Counted from the stretch's first letter, positions 49,059 through 58,458 are shown. The stretch is 64,000 nt of DNA from Microvirga zambiensis WSM3693 (GCF_016735695.1 NZ_JAERQD010000037.1:1-64000), one strand, 5' to 3'. The notes: generated by a model from the letters alone, not told the origin. Made by a program: numbers and translations.

Positions 49059-50338
49059 ACCAGCATTTCGTCCGCGAGAAGCGGATCGACATCACCACCC
49101 TGTCCAACGGCCTGATGGTCGCCACCGAGCGCATGCCCGAGATCGCCACCGCGACTCTCGGCGTCTGGGTCGGCACCGGCTCGCGGCACGAAGAGCCGCA
49201 TGAGCATGGCCTCTCGCATCTCATCGAGCACATGGCGTTCAAAAGAACGGCGCGACGCTCGGCCAGGCAGATCGCCGAGGACATCGAGAATGTGGGCGGC
49301 GACATCAACGCCGCGACGAGCGTCGAATACACGAGCTACACCGCCCGCGTCCTCGGGGAGGACGTGGATGTCGCCCTCGACGTGCTCGGCGACATTCTCA
49401 TCAACTCGGCCTTCGACCCCGGCGAGCTCGCCCGCGAGAAAGGCGTGATCCTGCAGGAATACGCCGCCGTCGAGGATACTCCCGACGACCTGATCTACGA
49501 CGCCTTCATGGAAACGGCCTTCGCGGGCCAGGCAGTCGGCCGGCCGATCCTCGGCACGCCGGACACCATCAGGAGTTTCGACGAGGCGACGATCCGCGCG
49601 TTCCTGGCGCGGGAATACACCCCCGGCAAGATGGTGCTCGCCGCAGCAGGCGACGTCGATCATGCGCAGATCGTCGAGATCGCGGATCGCCTGTTCGGCG
49701 CCATGCCCGCCGTTGCGCCGCGCCAGCCGGAGTCGGGACGCTACACGGGCGGCGAAAGGCGCATCCCGCGCAAGCTCGAACAGGCCAATATCGTTCTCGG
49801 GCTGCCCGGCCTGTCCTTCAAGGATCCGGATTACTTCGCAACCCACCTCTTCGCCCATATTCTCGGCGGCGGCCTGACCTCGCGCCTCTGGCACGAGGTG
49901 CGCGAGACCCGCGGTCTCGCCTATTCCATCGATTCGTTCCACTGGCCCTTCTCCGATTGCGGCCTCTTCGGCATCGGCGCCGGAACGGCGGGGGCGGATG
50001 TGAGCGAATTGATGGACGTGACGCTCGCCTGCATGGTCGAGGCGACACAGGACATCAGCGAGGTCGAGCTGATCCGCGCCAAGGCGCAGATGAAGGTAGC
50101 CCTTCTCACCGCCCTGGAGGCTCCCGGCGGCCGCATCGAGCGGGTCGCGCGCCAGAGCCTGTCCTGGGGACGGCTGATCTCCAGCGAAGAGATCAAGAAG
50201 AAGGTCGACGCCCTCGAAGTGGAGCATGTGCGCGAGGCGGGGCGCCGCCTGTTGCAGGGTACCCCGACGCTCGCAGCCATCGGCCCGATCAAGGATCTCC
50301 CGTCCCTCGACCGCATCGCCTCGACCCTGCGCGGCTGA
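49055..50338 (+). CDS. M16 family zinc peptidase (processing-peptidase-like)
   Basis: The 427-residue protein has the inverted zinc motif HLIEHMAFKRT (HxxEH) and the distal Glu region EYAAVEDTPDDLIYDAFMET; the N-terminal half continues with SVEYTSYTARVLGEDVDVAL. The second half is the inactive M16 domain. It resembles the bacterial homologues of the mitochondrial processing peptidase beta subunit. Substrates are not known. It is translationally coupled to thrC. A family A repeat begins about 60 bp behind the stop. Confidence 0.93.
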   Translation: MNQHFVREKRIDITTLSNGLMVATERMPEIATATLGVWVGTGSRHEEPHEHGLSHLIEHMAFKRTARRSARQIAEDIENVGGDINAATSVEYTSYTARVLGEDVDVALDVLGDILINSAFDPGELAREKGVILQEYAAVEDTPDDLIYDAFMETAFAGQAVGRPILGTPDTIRSFDEATIRAFLAREYTPGKMVLAAAGDVDHAQIVEIADRLFGAMPAVAPRQPESGRYTGGERRIPRKLEQANIVLGLPGLSFKDPDYFATHLFAHILGGGLTSRLWHEVRETRGLAYSIDSFHWPFSDCGLFGIGAGTAGADVSELMDVTLACMVEATQDISEVELIRAKAQMKVALLTALEAPGGRIERVARQSLSWGRLISSEEIKKKVDALEVEHVREAGRRLLQGTPTLAAIGPIKDLPSLDRIASTLRG

Positions 50339-50394
50339 GGTTTTGCGCCGCACCTGTTCCGAGCATCTGGCTCAAAAGGGTTTCCGCCCCCTAG

Positions 50395-50502
50395 CCCTCA
50401 TCCTGAGGAGGTCACGGAGTGACCGTCTCGAAGGACGAGGGCGTTTCCATTGCGCTCTGGACCCTCCTTCGAGACGCCACTCCGTGGCTCCTCAGGATGA
50501 GG
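50395..50502. repeat. Intergenic palindromic repeat, family A copy 3
   Basis: Outer arms CCCTCATCCTGAGGAG and CTCCTCAGGATGAGG, inner ACGGAGTGACCGTCTCGAAGG and GAGACGCCACTCCG segments (shown in part). It lies in the 347-bp gap before the GGDEF/EAL gene; the rest of the gap, 50503-50685, shows no gene. Confidence 0.85.
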
Positions 50503-50685
50503 CGAGAGATTGACGAGCCAGCCTCTTAGGTCTGACGGGGACGACACCTGCCGCATGGTCATCATCTGCCCGGACTTGATCCGGGGATCGGTGCCGGTGA
50601 CATGGCATGATGTGATCTCCTCAATCCCGCCGCAAACTGGTCTCACAGCCCGCTTGTAACAATAACAATCGAGTCCTGCGGACAA

Positions 50686-53658
50686 GTGGGGGCCAAGAGA
50701 GGCTCCACCTTGCCCTCAAGCCTCCTGACCGGTACCAATCCTATTCCACTGTCTAGTACCGGACGAAAGACCGAAGCATTGCGGATCGTATCTTTCGCCA
50801 TAACCCTTCTTTTGGCGACATTCCTGGGGCTGGCCTTGCCGTCGACCGGCTGGGCCGTCGAATCTGTGCGCGTCGACCCCAAGATGAAGGCCATCGACCT
50901 CACGCCGGCCATCGAGCGCTACAACTCGGATGGGGACGAGATCAGGATTTCCACCGCCCCGGGACGTGACGGAATCGTCCGCCGCATCGCGGTGAAGGCC
51001 CGCGAGGCGGGCACGCGGCCGGACTGGATGGTCTTCGCGCTGACCAACGACACCGACGAGCAGGTGGACCGGCTTCTGGTCGCTCCGCATTTCCGTCTCA
51101 CCGGCTCGGGCGTCCTCTGGCCCGACCTCGGCGCGACCCGCATCGCGGCGATCACCGCGAGCCAGGGTATCAGGCCCGAGCGGGACGACAGCGCAGATGC
51201 GGACCTCTTTCTGATCACCCTCGATCCCGGCACCACGGTCACCTTCGTGGCGGAGCTGCGTACGGACAACCTTCCCCAGCTCCATCTCTGGGACGCGGAC
51301 GCCTATAAGGATCGCGTCAACGGCCTGACCCTCTACAAGGGCATCATCATCGGCATTGCCGGCCTGCTGGCCCTGTTCCTCACCATCGTCTTCGTGGTGA
51401 AGGGCGCCCTGATCTTCCCGGCGGCGGCGGCCCTTGCCTGGGCGGTCCTGGCCTATGCCTGCATCGATTTCGGCTTCTTCCAGCGCATCTTCCCGATCAC
51501 CGAGGCGACCGAGCAGGTCTATCGCGCCGGCGCGGAAGCGGTGCTCGCGGCGACCCTCCTGGTCTTCCTCTTCGCCTATCTCAACCTCAACCGCTGGCAC
51601 GTGCGCTACAGCCACGTGACCGCGTTCTGGCTTCTCTTCCTCGGCGGCCTCGTGGCGCTCGCCATCGTCGATCCGCCGGTCGCCTCGGGCGTCGCCCGCA
51701 TGTCGATCGCCGCCGTGGCCGGTATCGGCTTCGTCCTGGTGATCCATCTGGCGACGCACGGCTATGACCGCGCGGTCATGCTCGTTCCCACATGGCTGCT
51801 CCTGGTGGCCTGGGTGACGGCGGCAAGCTTTACCGTGGTGGGCCAGCTTTCCTCTGACCTCGTGCCTCCCGCTCTCGTCGGCGGCCTCGTGCTCGTGGTC
51901 ATGCTGATCGGTTTCACCGTGATGCAGCACGCCTTCGCCGGCGGCGCCTTCACCCGTGGCTTCGTGAACGACACGGAGCGCAGGGCGCTCGCATTGACCG
52001 GCGCCGGCGACATCGTGTTCGACTGGGACGTGGTCTCCGACAATATCTTCGTCAGCCCCGAGGTCGAGCATCAGCTCGGATTGAAGCGCGGCTCCCTCGA
52101 AGGCCCGGCCTCCGCCTGGCTCGACCTGATCCACCCCTTCGACAAGGATCGCTACCGGCTCGCCCTCGATGCGGTGATCGAGCAGCGCCGTGGCCGCCTG
52201 ACCCAGGATTTCCGCCTGCGCTCGGCTTCCGGTGCCCACCATTGGTTCCGCCTCAAGGCGCGCCCCGTGATCGGTTCGGACGGCGAGGTTCTGCGCATCG
52301 TCGGCACGCTCGCCGACGTCATGGACAGCAAGACGGCCGAGGAGCGCCTGCTGCACGATGCCGTGCACGACAACCTGACGAGCCTTCCGAACCGGCAGCT
52401 CTTCTACGACCGCCTCGAAGCCGCCCTCACCTTCGCCAGCCAGGATGATTCCTTACGTCCCACCGTGCTCGTCGTCGATCTCGACAAGCTGAAGGAAACG
52501 AACGCCATCGCCGGGTTCGCCGCCGGCGACTCGGTTCTGCTCACCCTGTCCCGTCGCCTGAGCCGCCTGCTCAAGCCGCAGGATACCCTGGCCCGCATCT
52601 CGGGCGACGAATTCGCCATCATCCTGCTCTCCGAGCGTGAAACCGACCGGATCATCTCCTTCGCCGACATGGTTCGCCGCGTGGTGACGACGCCGTTCAC
52701 CTATGCCGAGCGCGAGATCTTCCTCACCGCGTCCATCGGCATCGCTCTCTACGATCCGCAGATCGCCGCGCGGCGCGAGGAGGTGCTGCGCAACGCCGAG
52801 ATCGCGATGGCCCATGCGCGCCGCCATGGAGGCGACCGGATCGAGGTCTTCCGGCCGACCATGCGCTCCGACCGCAGCGACCATTTCACGATGGAGACCG
52901 ACCTTCGGCATGCGGTCGACCGCAACGAGATGAAGGTTCTGTTCAAGCCGATCGTCCGCCTCGAGGACCGGACCATCGCCGGCTTCGAATCGATGCTGCG
53001 CTGGGACCACCCGCGCCTCGGCCGCATCGGTCCCGAGGACTTCATGTCCATCGCCGAGGAAACCGGCCTCATCATCAAGCTGAGCGTGTTCCTGCTGGAA
53101 CAGACCGGCCGCGAGCTCGCCGCATGGCAGAATGCGCTGGAGGTCGAGCCGCCGATCTTCGCCAGCGTCAACATGTCGAGCCAGCACCTGCTCCGGCACG
53201 ATCTGCTGCAGGATGTGAAGACGGTCATCGCCCGCTCAGGTGTCCTGCCCGGCACGCTCAAGATCGAGATGACCGAGAGCCTCGTGATGGAGAACCCGGA
53301 ATACTCGGCGCAGATGCTCGCTCGCCTGCGCGATCTCGGCGCCGGGCTCTCGCTCGACGATTTCGGCACGGGCTATTCCGCCCTCACCTATCTGCAACGC
53401 TTCCCGTTCGACACGATCAAGGTGGACGAGTCCTTCGTGCGTCTGATGGCCTCCGGCAAGCCGGTCATTCTGCGTTCCATCGTCAAGATGGCACACGAAC
53501 TCGGGATGGAGATCGTCGCGGAAGGTGCGGAGAGCGAGTCGGAAGCCATCGAGCTCTACCAGCTCGGCTGCGAATATGCGCAGGGATCGGTCTTCGGCGA
53601 GCCGATGTCGACGCTGCAGGCACGCCAGCTCGTGGGAGCAGCGCCGGCCGCCGCCTGA
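50686..53658 (+). CDS. Membrane GGDEF-EAL protein with 7TM sensor and PAS domain
   Basis: A 990-residue cyclic-di-GMP protein. After a signal/anchor segment (about 35-55) comes a periplasmic region (60-220), a block of seven membrane helices (225-430; 7TMR-DISM-like), a PAS domain (about 440-560), a GGDEF domain with SGDEF at 639-643 and TNAIAGFAAGD instead of the usual ND..G..GD pattern, and an EAL domain with ESM at 768-770 in place of EAL. The EAL domain still has VNMSSQ, EMTESLVMEN, DDFGTGYSAL, KVDESF and the AEGAES Glu, so phosphodiesterase activity is likely while cyclase activity is doubtful. The GTG start at 50686 is uncertain. Confidence 0.9.
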   Translation: MGAKRGSTLPSSLLTGTNPIPLSSTGRKTEALRIVSFAITLLLATFLGLALPSTGWAVESVRVDPKMKAIDLTPAIERYNSDGDEIRISTAPGRDGIVRRIAVKAREAGTRPDWMVFALTNDTDEQVDRLLVAPHFRLTGSGVLWPDLGATRIAAITASQGIRPERDDSADADLFLITLDPGTTVTFVAELRTDNLPQLHLWDADAYKDRVNGLTLYKGIIIGIAGLLALFLTIVFVVKGALIFPAAAALAWAVLAYACIDFGFFQRIFPITEATEQVYRAGAEAVLAATLLVFLFAYLNLNRWHVRYSHVTAFWLLFLGGLVALAIVDPPVASGVARMSIAAVAGIGFVLVIHLATHGYDRAVMLVPTWLLLVAWVTAASFTVVGQLSSDLVPPALVGGLVLVVMLIGFTVMQHAFAGGAFTRGFVNDTERRALALTGAGDIVFDWDVVSDNIFVSPEVEHQLGLKRGSLEGPASAWLDLIHPFDKDRYRLALDAVIEQRRGRLTQDFRLRSASGAHHWFRLKARPVIGSDGEVLRIVGTLADVMDSKTAEERLLHDAVHDNLTSLPNRQLFYDRLEAALTFASQDDSLRPTVLVVDLDKLKETNAIAGFAAGDSVLLTLSRRLSRLLKPQDTLARISGDEFAIILLSERETDRIISFADMVRRVVTTPFTYAEREIFLTASIGIALYDPQIAARREEVLRNAEIAMAHARRHGGDRIEVFRPTMRSDRSDHFTMETDLRHAVDRNEMKVLFKPIVRLEDRTIAGFESMLRWDHPRLGRIGPEDFMSIAEETGLIIKLSVFLLEQTGRELAAWQNALEVEPPIFASVNMSSQHLLRHDLLQDVKTVIARSGVLPGTLKIEMTESLVMENPEYSAQMLARLRDLGAGLSLDDFGTGYSALTYLQRFPFDTIKVDESFVRLMASGKPVILRSIVKMAHELGMEIVAEGAESESEAIELYQLGCEYAQGSVFGEPMSTLQARQLVGAAPAAA

Positions 53659-54270
53659 TCAGGCGTGGCCAGCTTCCATGGACAGCATCGCCGGCTCGAT
53701 CCCGATCCGGCGCAGGGCCATCTCGTAGCGCAGGTCGACGGCGGTGTTGAAGATCAGCTCCGCATCCGCGGGGCAGTTGAGCCAGCCATTGGCCTGAAGT
53801 TCCATTTCCAGCTGGCCTGCACCCCAGCCGGCATAGCCCAGCGCCAGCACCGCGTTCTCAGGTCCACGCCCGGCGGCGATGGCACGCAGGATGTCGATGG
53901 TTGCCGTCAGGCAGACGCTGTCGTCGATGGGCAGCGTCGATTGCTCGATATGGAAATCAGGCGAATGCAGAACGAAGCCGCGGCTCGTCTCCACGGGCCC
54001 GCCCATCAGCACCTGCATGGTCCCGACCCGCTGCGGCAGCCGGATCCGCTCCAGTTCCGGGATGATCTCGAGCTGCACCAGGAGATCGGGCATGTTCACA
54101 TTCGTCGCGGGGCGGTTGAGGATGATCCCCATCGCCCCTTCCGCAGAATGGGCGCAGACATAAATCACGGAGCGCGCGAAGCGCTCATCCATCATCCCCG
54201 GCATGGCAACGAGGACCTGCCCGTCGAGATACGAGGTTTCGATGCCGTAAGGTGGAAGATGAGAGCCCAT
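53659..54270 (-). CDS. yqgE: YqgE/AlgH family protein (UPF0301)
   Basis: The 203-residue product has the family pattern LDGQVLVAMPGMMDERFARS, VIYVCAHSAEGAMGIILNRP and VLMGGPVETSRGFVLHSPDF, then ALGYAGWGAGQLEMELQANG. The family is conserved in proteobacteria but without an agreed function; some members influence transcription or alginate in Pseudomonas. Its stop abuts that of the GGDEF/EAL gene (53658/53659) and it is divergent from the DsbD-N gene, with about 105 bp for both promoters. Confidence 0.93.
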   Translation of the reverse strand: MGSHLPPYGIETSYLDGQVLVAMPGMMDERFARSVIYVCAHSAEGAMGIILNRPATNVNMPDLLVQLEIIPELERIRLPQRVGTMQVLMGGPVETSRGFVLHSPDFHIEQSTLPIDDSVCLTATIDILRAIAAGRGPENAVLALGYAGWGAGQLEMELQANGWLNCPADAELIFNTAVDLRYEMALRRIGIEPAMLSMEAGHA

Positions 54271-54375
54271 ATCCTAAAATCTGCCTTGCTTGCCTTGCCA
54301 CCCGATCACAGGATCGTGGATGGCAGACCCGAAGAGAAACGCATAAGGGAAGCGCCTCAGGGAGGCGTCAGTTCC

Positions 54376-55203
54376 ATGGCATTCATGTTCCGCGCCGCTT
54401 CGGCCGCGATTTTTTTTATTTTGTCTCTTGCTCCCATTGCCGCGCAATCTCTCAAGCCGTCCGCCTCGACCCAAGGCTTTCACTCCCGCGCCCGCCTGAT
54501 CTCCGGCGGATTGCAGGGGGATCGTTGGCTCGCCGGCATCGAGATCACCCTCGATCCCGGTTTCAAGACCTATTGGCGCAATCCAGGCGATTCCGGTCTG
54601 CCGCCCCGGTTCGACTGGAGCGGGTCGGAGAACCTGGCCGACGCCGAGATCCGTTGGCCTTCTCCCTCCCGCCATGAGGATGCGGCAGGCACGATCCATG
54701 TCTACGGCAAAAAGGTGGTGTTCCCCGTCATCGTGAAGGCTGCGGCCAAGGACAGGCCGGTCAAGCTCGTGCTCTCCGCCGAATACGGGGTCTGCAAGGA
54801 GATCTGCATCCCGGCCCGCGCCGACCTGACGCTGGATCTCACCGAGGATGCAATGGGCCGCAGCCTCATCGAGGCGGCCCTGGCCAAGGTGCCCGTTCCC
54901 CAGCCCCTTGCCGCCCCGGGTGATCTGTCGGTCATCTCGGTCGAGCCCGTGAAGCAGGACAAGCCCGCCTATATCGTCACGACCCGCGCTCCCTCCAGCG
55001 CGAAGCCTGCCCTCTTCGCCGAGGGGCCGGAAAACTGGTATCTCTCGACCTCGCTCCCGGACGATGCGAACCGCTTCACCGTCACGGTTGAGGAAAAGCC
55101 CAAGGACGCATCCGGACCGCTTGCCTTGCGCCTGACGCTCGTTGCAGGGGGAAAGTCCGTCGAGACGGAAGTGAGCCTCGACGCCAAGGAACTGCCGCGC
55201 TAG
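54376..55203 (+). CDS. DsbD N-terminal-domain-like secreted protein
   Basis: A 275-residue protein with a signal peptide (FRAASAAIFFILSLAPIAAQ) and the immunoglobulin-like DsbD alpha domain. The redox pair is in YGVCKEICIPARADLTL (CxxxC), and LDPGFKTYWRNPGDSGLPPR is the substrate-binding part. It lacks the membrane domain and the thioredoxin domain of full DsbD, so another electron donor must reduce it. The start at 54376 has GGAGG 10 nt upstream. A peroxiredoxin gene follows after 35 bp, suggesting a shared redox role. Confidence 0.85.
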   Translation: MAFMFRAASAAIFFILSLAPIAAQSLKPSASTQGFHSRARLISGGLQGDRWLAGIEITLDPGFKTYWRNPGDSGLPPRFDWSGSENLADAEIRWPSPSRHEDAAGTIHVYGKKVVFPVIVKAAAKDRPVKLVLSAEYGVCKEICIPARADLTLDLTEDAMGRSLIEAALAKVPVPQPLAAPGDLSVISVEPVKQDKPAYIVTTRAPSSAKPALFAEGPENWYLSTSLPDDANRFTVTVEEKPKDASGPLALRLTLVAGGKSVETEVSLDAKELPR

Positions 55204-55238
55204 GGAAGAGGCACCTTTTCCCTTTTGGAGAACCGCCT

Positions 55239-55721
55239 ATGCCCATCCAGGTTGGAGAACGCCTTCCCCAGGTCACCTTCCGTGTCATGACGCCGGACGG
55301 GCCGGTGGCCAAAACCACGGACGATCTCTTCAAGGGCCGCAAGGTCGTTCTCGTCGCCGTTCCCGGCGCCTTCACTCCTACCTGCCACCGCAATCACCTG
55401 CCCGGCTACGTGCAGAAGAAGGACGAGATCAAGGCCAAGGGCGTCGACGGCATCCTGGTCACCGCGGTCAACGACGTGTTCGTGCTGGAGGCCTGGGGCA
55501 AGGCCTCCGAGGCGGAAGGCATCGAGTTCCTGTCCGACGGCAACGCCGATTTCGCCAAGGCGATCGGCCTGTCCATGGACGGCTCCGGCTTCGGCCTCGG
55601 CACGCGCTCCCAGCGCTATTCCATGGTCGTCGACGACGGTGTGGTGAAGGCGATCAACGTGGAGGACGCTCCCTCCAAGGCGCAGCATTCCGGCGCCGAG
55701 AATATTTTGAAGGATCTTTGA
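55239..55721 (+). CDS. Peroxiredoxin (Prx5/AhpE-like)
   Basis: The 160-residue Prx5-type enzyme reduces peroxides. It has the catalytic motif VPGAFTPTCHRNHLPGY with the peroxidatic Cys near residue 49, LFKGRKVVLVAVPG before it, and the C-terminal SQRYSMVVDDGVVKAINVED. No glutaredoxin domain is fused. GGAG lies 9 nt upstream of the ATG. It probably is cotranscribed with the DsbD-N gene upstream; a family B repeat follows. Confidence 0.94.
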   Translation: MPIQVGERLPQVTFRVMTPDGPVAKTTDDLFKGRKVVLVAVPGAFTPTCHRNHLPGYVQKKDEIKAKGVDGILVTAVNDVFVLEAWGKASEAEGIEFLSDGNADFAKAIGLSMDGSGFGLGTRSQRYSMVVDDGVVKAINVEDAPSKAQHSGAENILKDL

Positions 55722-55755
55722 TCCGCCCGGAAACAAGCCGGAAATTCACCTGCTT

Positions 55756-55845
55756 CGTCATCACCGGCCTTGTGCCGGTGATCCCGATTAGAAGAGCACT
55801 GCGCTCCATAGCACCAGGATGACCGGGACAGGCCCGGTCATGACA
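55756..55845. repeat. Palindromic repeat family B, copy 5
   Basis: Begins CGTCATCACCGGCCTTGTG and ends GGCCCGGTCATGACA, with the middle segment CCCGATTAGAAGAGCACTGC close to that of copies 1 and 6. It lies between the peroxiredoxin gene and the convergent rnhA. Confidence 0.85.
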
Positions 55846-55866
55846 TCCCAGGCTGGAACCGAGCGA

Positions 55867-56334
55867 TCAGGCACCGGCTCTCCGGCTCTGCTTCTTGAAC
55901 GGCTGCATCGCGGCGACGGCCAGTTCATCGACGCGGATATTGGTCGGGTCGTCCGCGTGGCCCTTGACCCAGTGCCAGGCGACGTTGTGCCTCGATGCGG
56001 CCTCGTCGAGCGCACGCCATAGGTCCTCGTTCTTCACCGGCTTGTTGTCGGCGGTGCGCCAGCCGCGCCGCTTCCAATTGTGCATCCATTGCGTGATGCC
56101 CTGGCGCACGTACTGCGAATCCGTGAACAGATCGACGGTGCAGGAGCGCGTGAGCGCGTTGAGGCCCTCGATGGCGGCGCGGATTTCCATGCGGTTGTTG
56201 GTGGTATGCGCCTCCCCGCCCGAGACCTCCTTCTCGCTGCCCTTGAAGAACAGGATCGCGCCCCAGCCGCCCGGCCCGGGATTTCCCGAACAGGCGCCGT
56301 CCGTGTAGATCAAAACGCGCTCTGCCCCGCTCAT
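55867..56334 (-). CDS. rnhA: Ribonuclease HI
   Basis: Degrades RNA in RNA-DNA hybrids. The 155-residue enzyme has the first catalytic Asp in LIYTDGACSGNPGPGGW, the Glu in TTNNRMEIRAAIEGL, the second Asp in VDLFTDSQYVRQG and the last in IRVDELAVAAM, with the basic handle NWKRRGWRTADNKPVKNEDL. Its ATG overlaps the thrB stop by 4 bp, so it is the third gene of the ispH-thrB-rnhA unit. RNase HII is also in the window at 12.4 kb. Confidence 0.96.
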   Translation of the reverse strand: MSGAERVLIYTDGACSGNPGPGGWGAILFFKGSEKEVSGGEAHTTNNRMEIRAAIEGLNALTRSCTVDLFTDSQYVRQGITQWMHNWKRRGWRTADNKPVKNEDLWRALDEAASRHNVAWHWVKGHADDPTNIRVDELAVAAMQPFKKQSRRAGA

Positions 56335-57296
56335 GCTTCGAGTCCGTATTCGCGCGCATGCTTCACATGGCGATGGAAATTGAGTTTGCGGTCGTATTCC
56401 AGGGGATCCTTGGGCTTCACCAGCGCGCCGGGCGGCACGTTGAGCCAGTCCACGAGTCGGGTCAGCATGAAGCGCATGGCGGAGCCTCGGCACAGGATCG
56501 GCAGGGCCTCGACCTCTTGCGGCTCGAGCCGGCGAACGGATTGATAGCCCGCCAGCATCGCCCGGCCCTTGGTGAGATTGAACGAGGCGTCGATCTCGAA
56601 GCACCACGCATTGAGGCAGATCGCGACGTCATAGGCGAAGGCATCCGTGCAGGCGAAATAGAAATCGATCAGCCCCGAGACTTCGGCGCCGATGAAGAAC
56701 ACGTTGTCGGTGAAGAGATCGGCATGGATGATCCCGGCGGGCAGGCCGCGCGGCCAGTCGGCCTCCAGGCTCGCGAGCTCCCGCCGCGTCCGCTCCGCGA
56801 GACCGGGCAGGACCGTGTCGGCCTGCGCCTCGGCCTGCGCGAAGAGCGGCGCCCAGGCTTCCAGCGAAAGCGCATTGGGACGCTGCATCGAAAAATCCCG
56901 GCCCGCCAGATGCAGCTTAGCGAGAGCAGCCCCAAGCGCGCCGCAATGCTGCGCCGTGGGGCGGCGCACCGCGATGCCTTCGAGGAAGGTGATGATGACG
57001 GCGGGCCTTCCGGAAACCCTTCCGAGAGGCTCGCCCCGGCGATTGTTGACGGGGAGCGGACAGTTGAGCCCCTTCAGTGCCAGATGCTGCATGAGGCCGA
57101 GGAAGAAGGGCAGATCGGTCTCCCGCACCCGCTTCTCGTAGAGGGTGAGGATGTATGAGCCCTTGGTGGTGTGGAGAAAGTAATTGGTGTTCTCCACGCC
57201 CTCGGCGATGCCCTTGTAGGACAGCACCGTGCCGATGTCGTAGGTGTCGAGGAAGGCCGAGAGCTCCTCGTCGCTGACTTCCGTATAGACCGCCAC
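56331..57296 (-). CDS. thrB: Homoserine kinase (choline-kinase-like ThrB)
   Basis: Phosphorylates homoserine for threonine synthesis. The 321-residue product is the ThrB type with an aminoglycoside-phosphotransferase fold: SYKGIAEGVENTNYFLHTTK near the start, the catalytic HADLFTDNVFF (His-x-Asp-x4-Asn), and GLIDFYFACTDAFAYDVAI with the metal-binding Asp. It is not homologous to the GHMP-type ThrB. It lies 3 bp behind ispH and overlaps rnhA by 4 bp, a known Rhizobiales operon. ThrC is 7 kb away. Confidence 0.95.
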   Translation of the reverse strand: MAVYTEVSDEELSAFLDTYDIGTVLSYKGIAEGVENTNYFLHTTKGSYILTLYEKRVRETDLPFFLGLMQHLALKGLNCPLPVNNRRGEPLGRVSGRPAVIITFLEGIAVRRPTAQHCGALGAALAKLHLAGRDFSMQRPNALSLEAWAPLFAQAEAQADTVLPGLAERTRRELASLEADWPRGLPAGIIHADLFTDNVFFIGAEVSGLIDFYFACTDAFAYDVAICLNAWCFEIDASFNLTKGRAMLAGYQSVRRLEPQEVEALPILCRGSAMRFMLTRLVDWLNVPPGALVKPKDPLEYDRKLNFHRHVKHAREYGLEA

Positions 57297-57299
57297 CTT

Positions 57300-58259
57300 T
57301 TACTCCGCCGCCTGCTCACGCAACTCGCGCGGCAAAGGAAAGAACACGCTCTCATCCGCCGTCGACACGCTCTCGACCGAGACCTCGTAGCGCTCGGCGA
57401 AGGCATCGATGATCTCCTCGACGAGGACCTCCGGCGCCGAGGCGCCGGCGGTGATGCCGAGGCTACCGACATTGCCGAACAGGCTCCAGTCGATGTCCTC
57501 GGCGCGCAGGATCAGCCGCACCAGCGGGCAGCCCTCCCGCTCGGCGACCTCGCGCAGGCGCTGGGAGTTCGAGGAATTCGGCGAGCCCACCACGATCATG
57601 GCATCGACCTGCGGCGCCACGCGCTTCACCGCTCCCTGGCGGTTGGTGGTGGCATAGCAGATGTCCTCCTTGTGCGGGCCGACGATGGTGGGGAAGCGGG
57701 CCTTGAGGGCCTCCACCATGTCCTTCGTGTCGTCGACGGAAAGCGTCGTCTGGGTGACGAAGGCGAGGTTGTCGGGATCGGCCGGCTGGAGCCTTGCGAT
57801 GTCGTCGACCGTCTCGACGAGGGTCGCCACGCCCTCGGGGAGCTGGCCCATGGTGCCGATCACCTCAGGATGGCCCGCATGGCCAATCAGGATGATATGA
57901 CGGCCGCGCTTGTGGTGGATCTGCGCTTCGCGATGCACCTTGGTCACCAGCGGGCAGGTGGCGTCGATGGCGAAGAGGTTGCGGGCTTCCGCCGCCTCGG
58001 GCACCGATTTAGGCACCCCATGGGCCGAGAAGATGACCGGGGCGCCTGTCTCGGGCACCTCGTCGAGCTCGCGGACGAAGACGGCCCCTTTCCGCTTCAG
58101 GTTTTCCACCACGTATTTGTTGTGCACGATCTCATGGCGCACGTAGACCGGCGCCCCATGGATCGCGAGCGCCTTCTCGACCGCATCGATGGCACGGACG
58201 ACCCCGGCGCAGAAGCCGCGCGGGGCACAGAGCAGGATGTCCAGAGAAGGCTTCGTCAT
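57300..58259 (-). CDS. ispH: 4-hydroxy-3-methylbut-2-enyl diphosphate reductase
   Basis: Last enzyme of the MEP pathway; its 4Fe-4S centre reduces HMBPP to IPP and DMAPP. The 319-residue product has the three cluster cysteines in PRGFCAGVVRAID, IDATCPLVTKVH and EDICYATTNRQGAVK, and the conserved VYVRHEIVHNKYVVENL and GSPNSSNSQRLREVA. It is the first gene of the unit ispH-thrB-rnhA. Its upstream gap of 420 bp contains only repeats. Confidence 0.97.
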   Translation of the reverse strand: MTKPSLDILLCAPRGFCAGVVRAIDAVEKALAIHGAPVYVRHEIVHNKYVVENLKRKGAVFVRELDEVPETGAPVIFSAHGVPKSVPEAAEARNLFAIDATCPLVTKVHREAQIHHKRGRHIILIGHAGHPEVIGTMGQLPEGVATLVETVDDIARLQPADPDNLAFVTQTTLSVDDTKDMVEALKARFPTIVGPHKEDICYATTNRQGAVKRVAPQVDAMIVVGSPNSSNSQRLREVAEREGCPLVRLILRAEDIDWSLFGNVGSLGITAGASAPEVLVEEIIDAFAERYEVSVESVSTADESVFFPLPRELREQAAE

Positions 58260-58351
58260 GATCTCGCGATGTGGCGAGACGGGGCCCCTCCTGTCAAGCG
58301 GGAGCGACGCAGTTTCGCGGTGGGGTCGATCCCCGTTTCAATTCGGGAACG

Positions 58352-58457
58352 GGTGTCATTCCCGGCCGGAGCGCAGCGAAGGGGAAGGGAATGCATAGTG
58401 CCGGCGCGCTCATGAGTGGATCCCCTTCCCGGCCTGCGGCCGCCGGGGATGACACCG
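58352..58457. repeat. Palindromic repeat family E, copy 2
   Basis: GGTGTCATTCCCGGCCG and CCGCCGGGGATGACACC arms. The internal part CGGAGCGCAGCGAAGGGG and CCCCTTCCCGG forms further short stems. It directly precedes the family B copy at 58459. Confidence 0.7.
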
Positions 58458-58458
58458 T

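Noticed and set aside
53665..54375. Long upstream extension of the DsbD-N frame
   Set aside because: It lies antisense to yqgE; the start at 54376 has GGAGG and a signal peptide.
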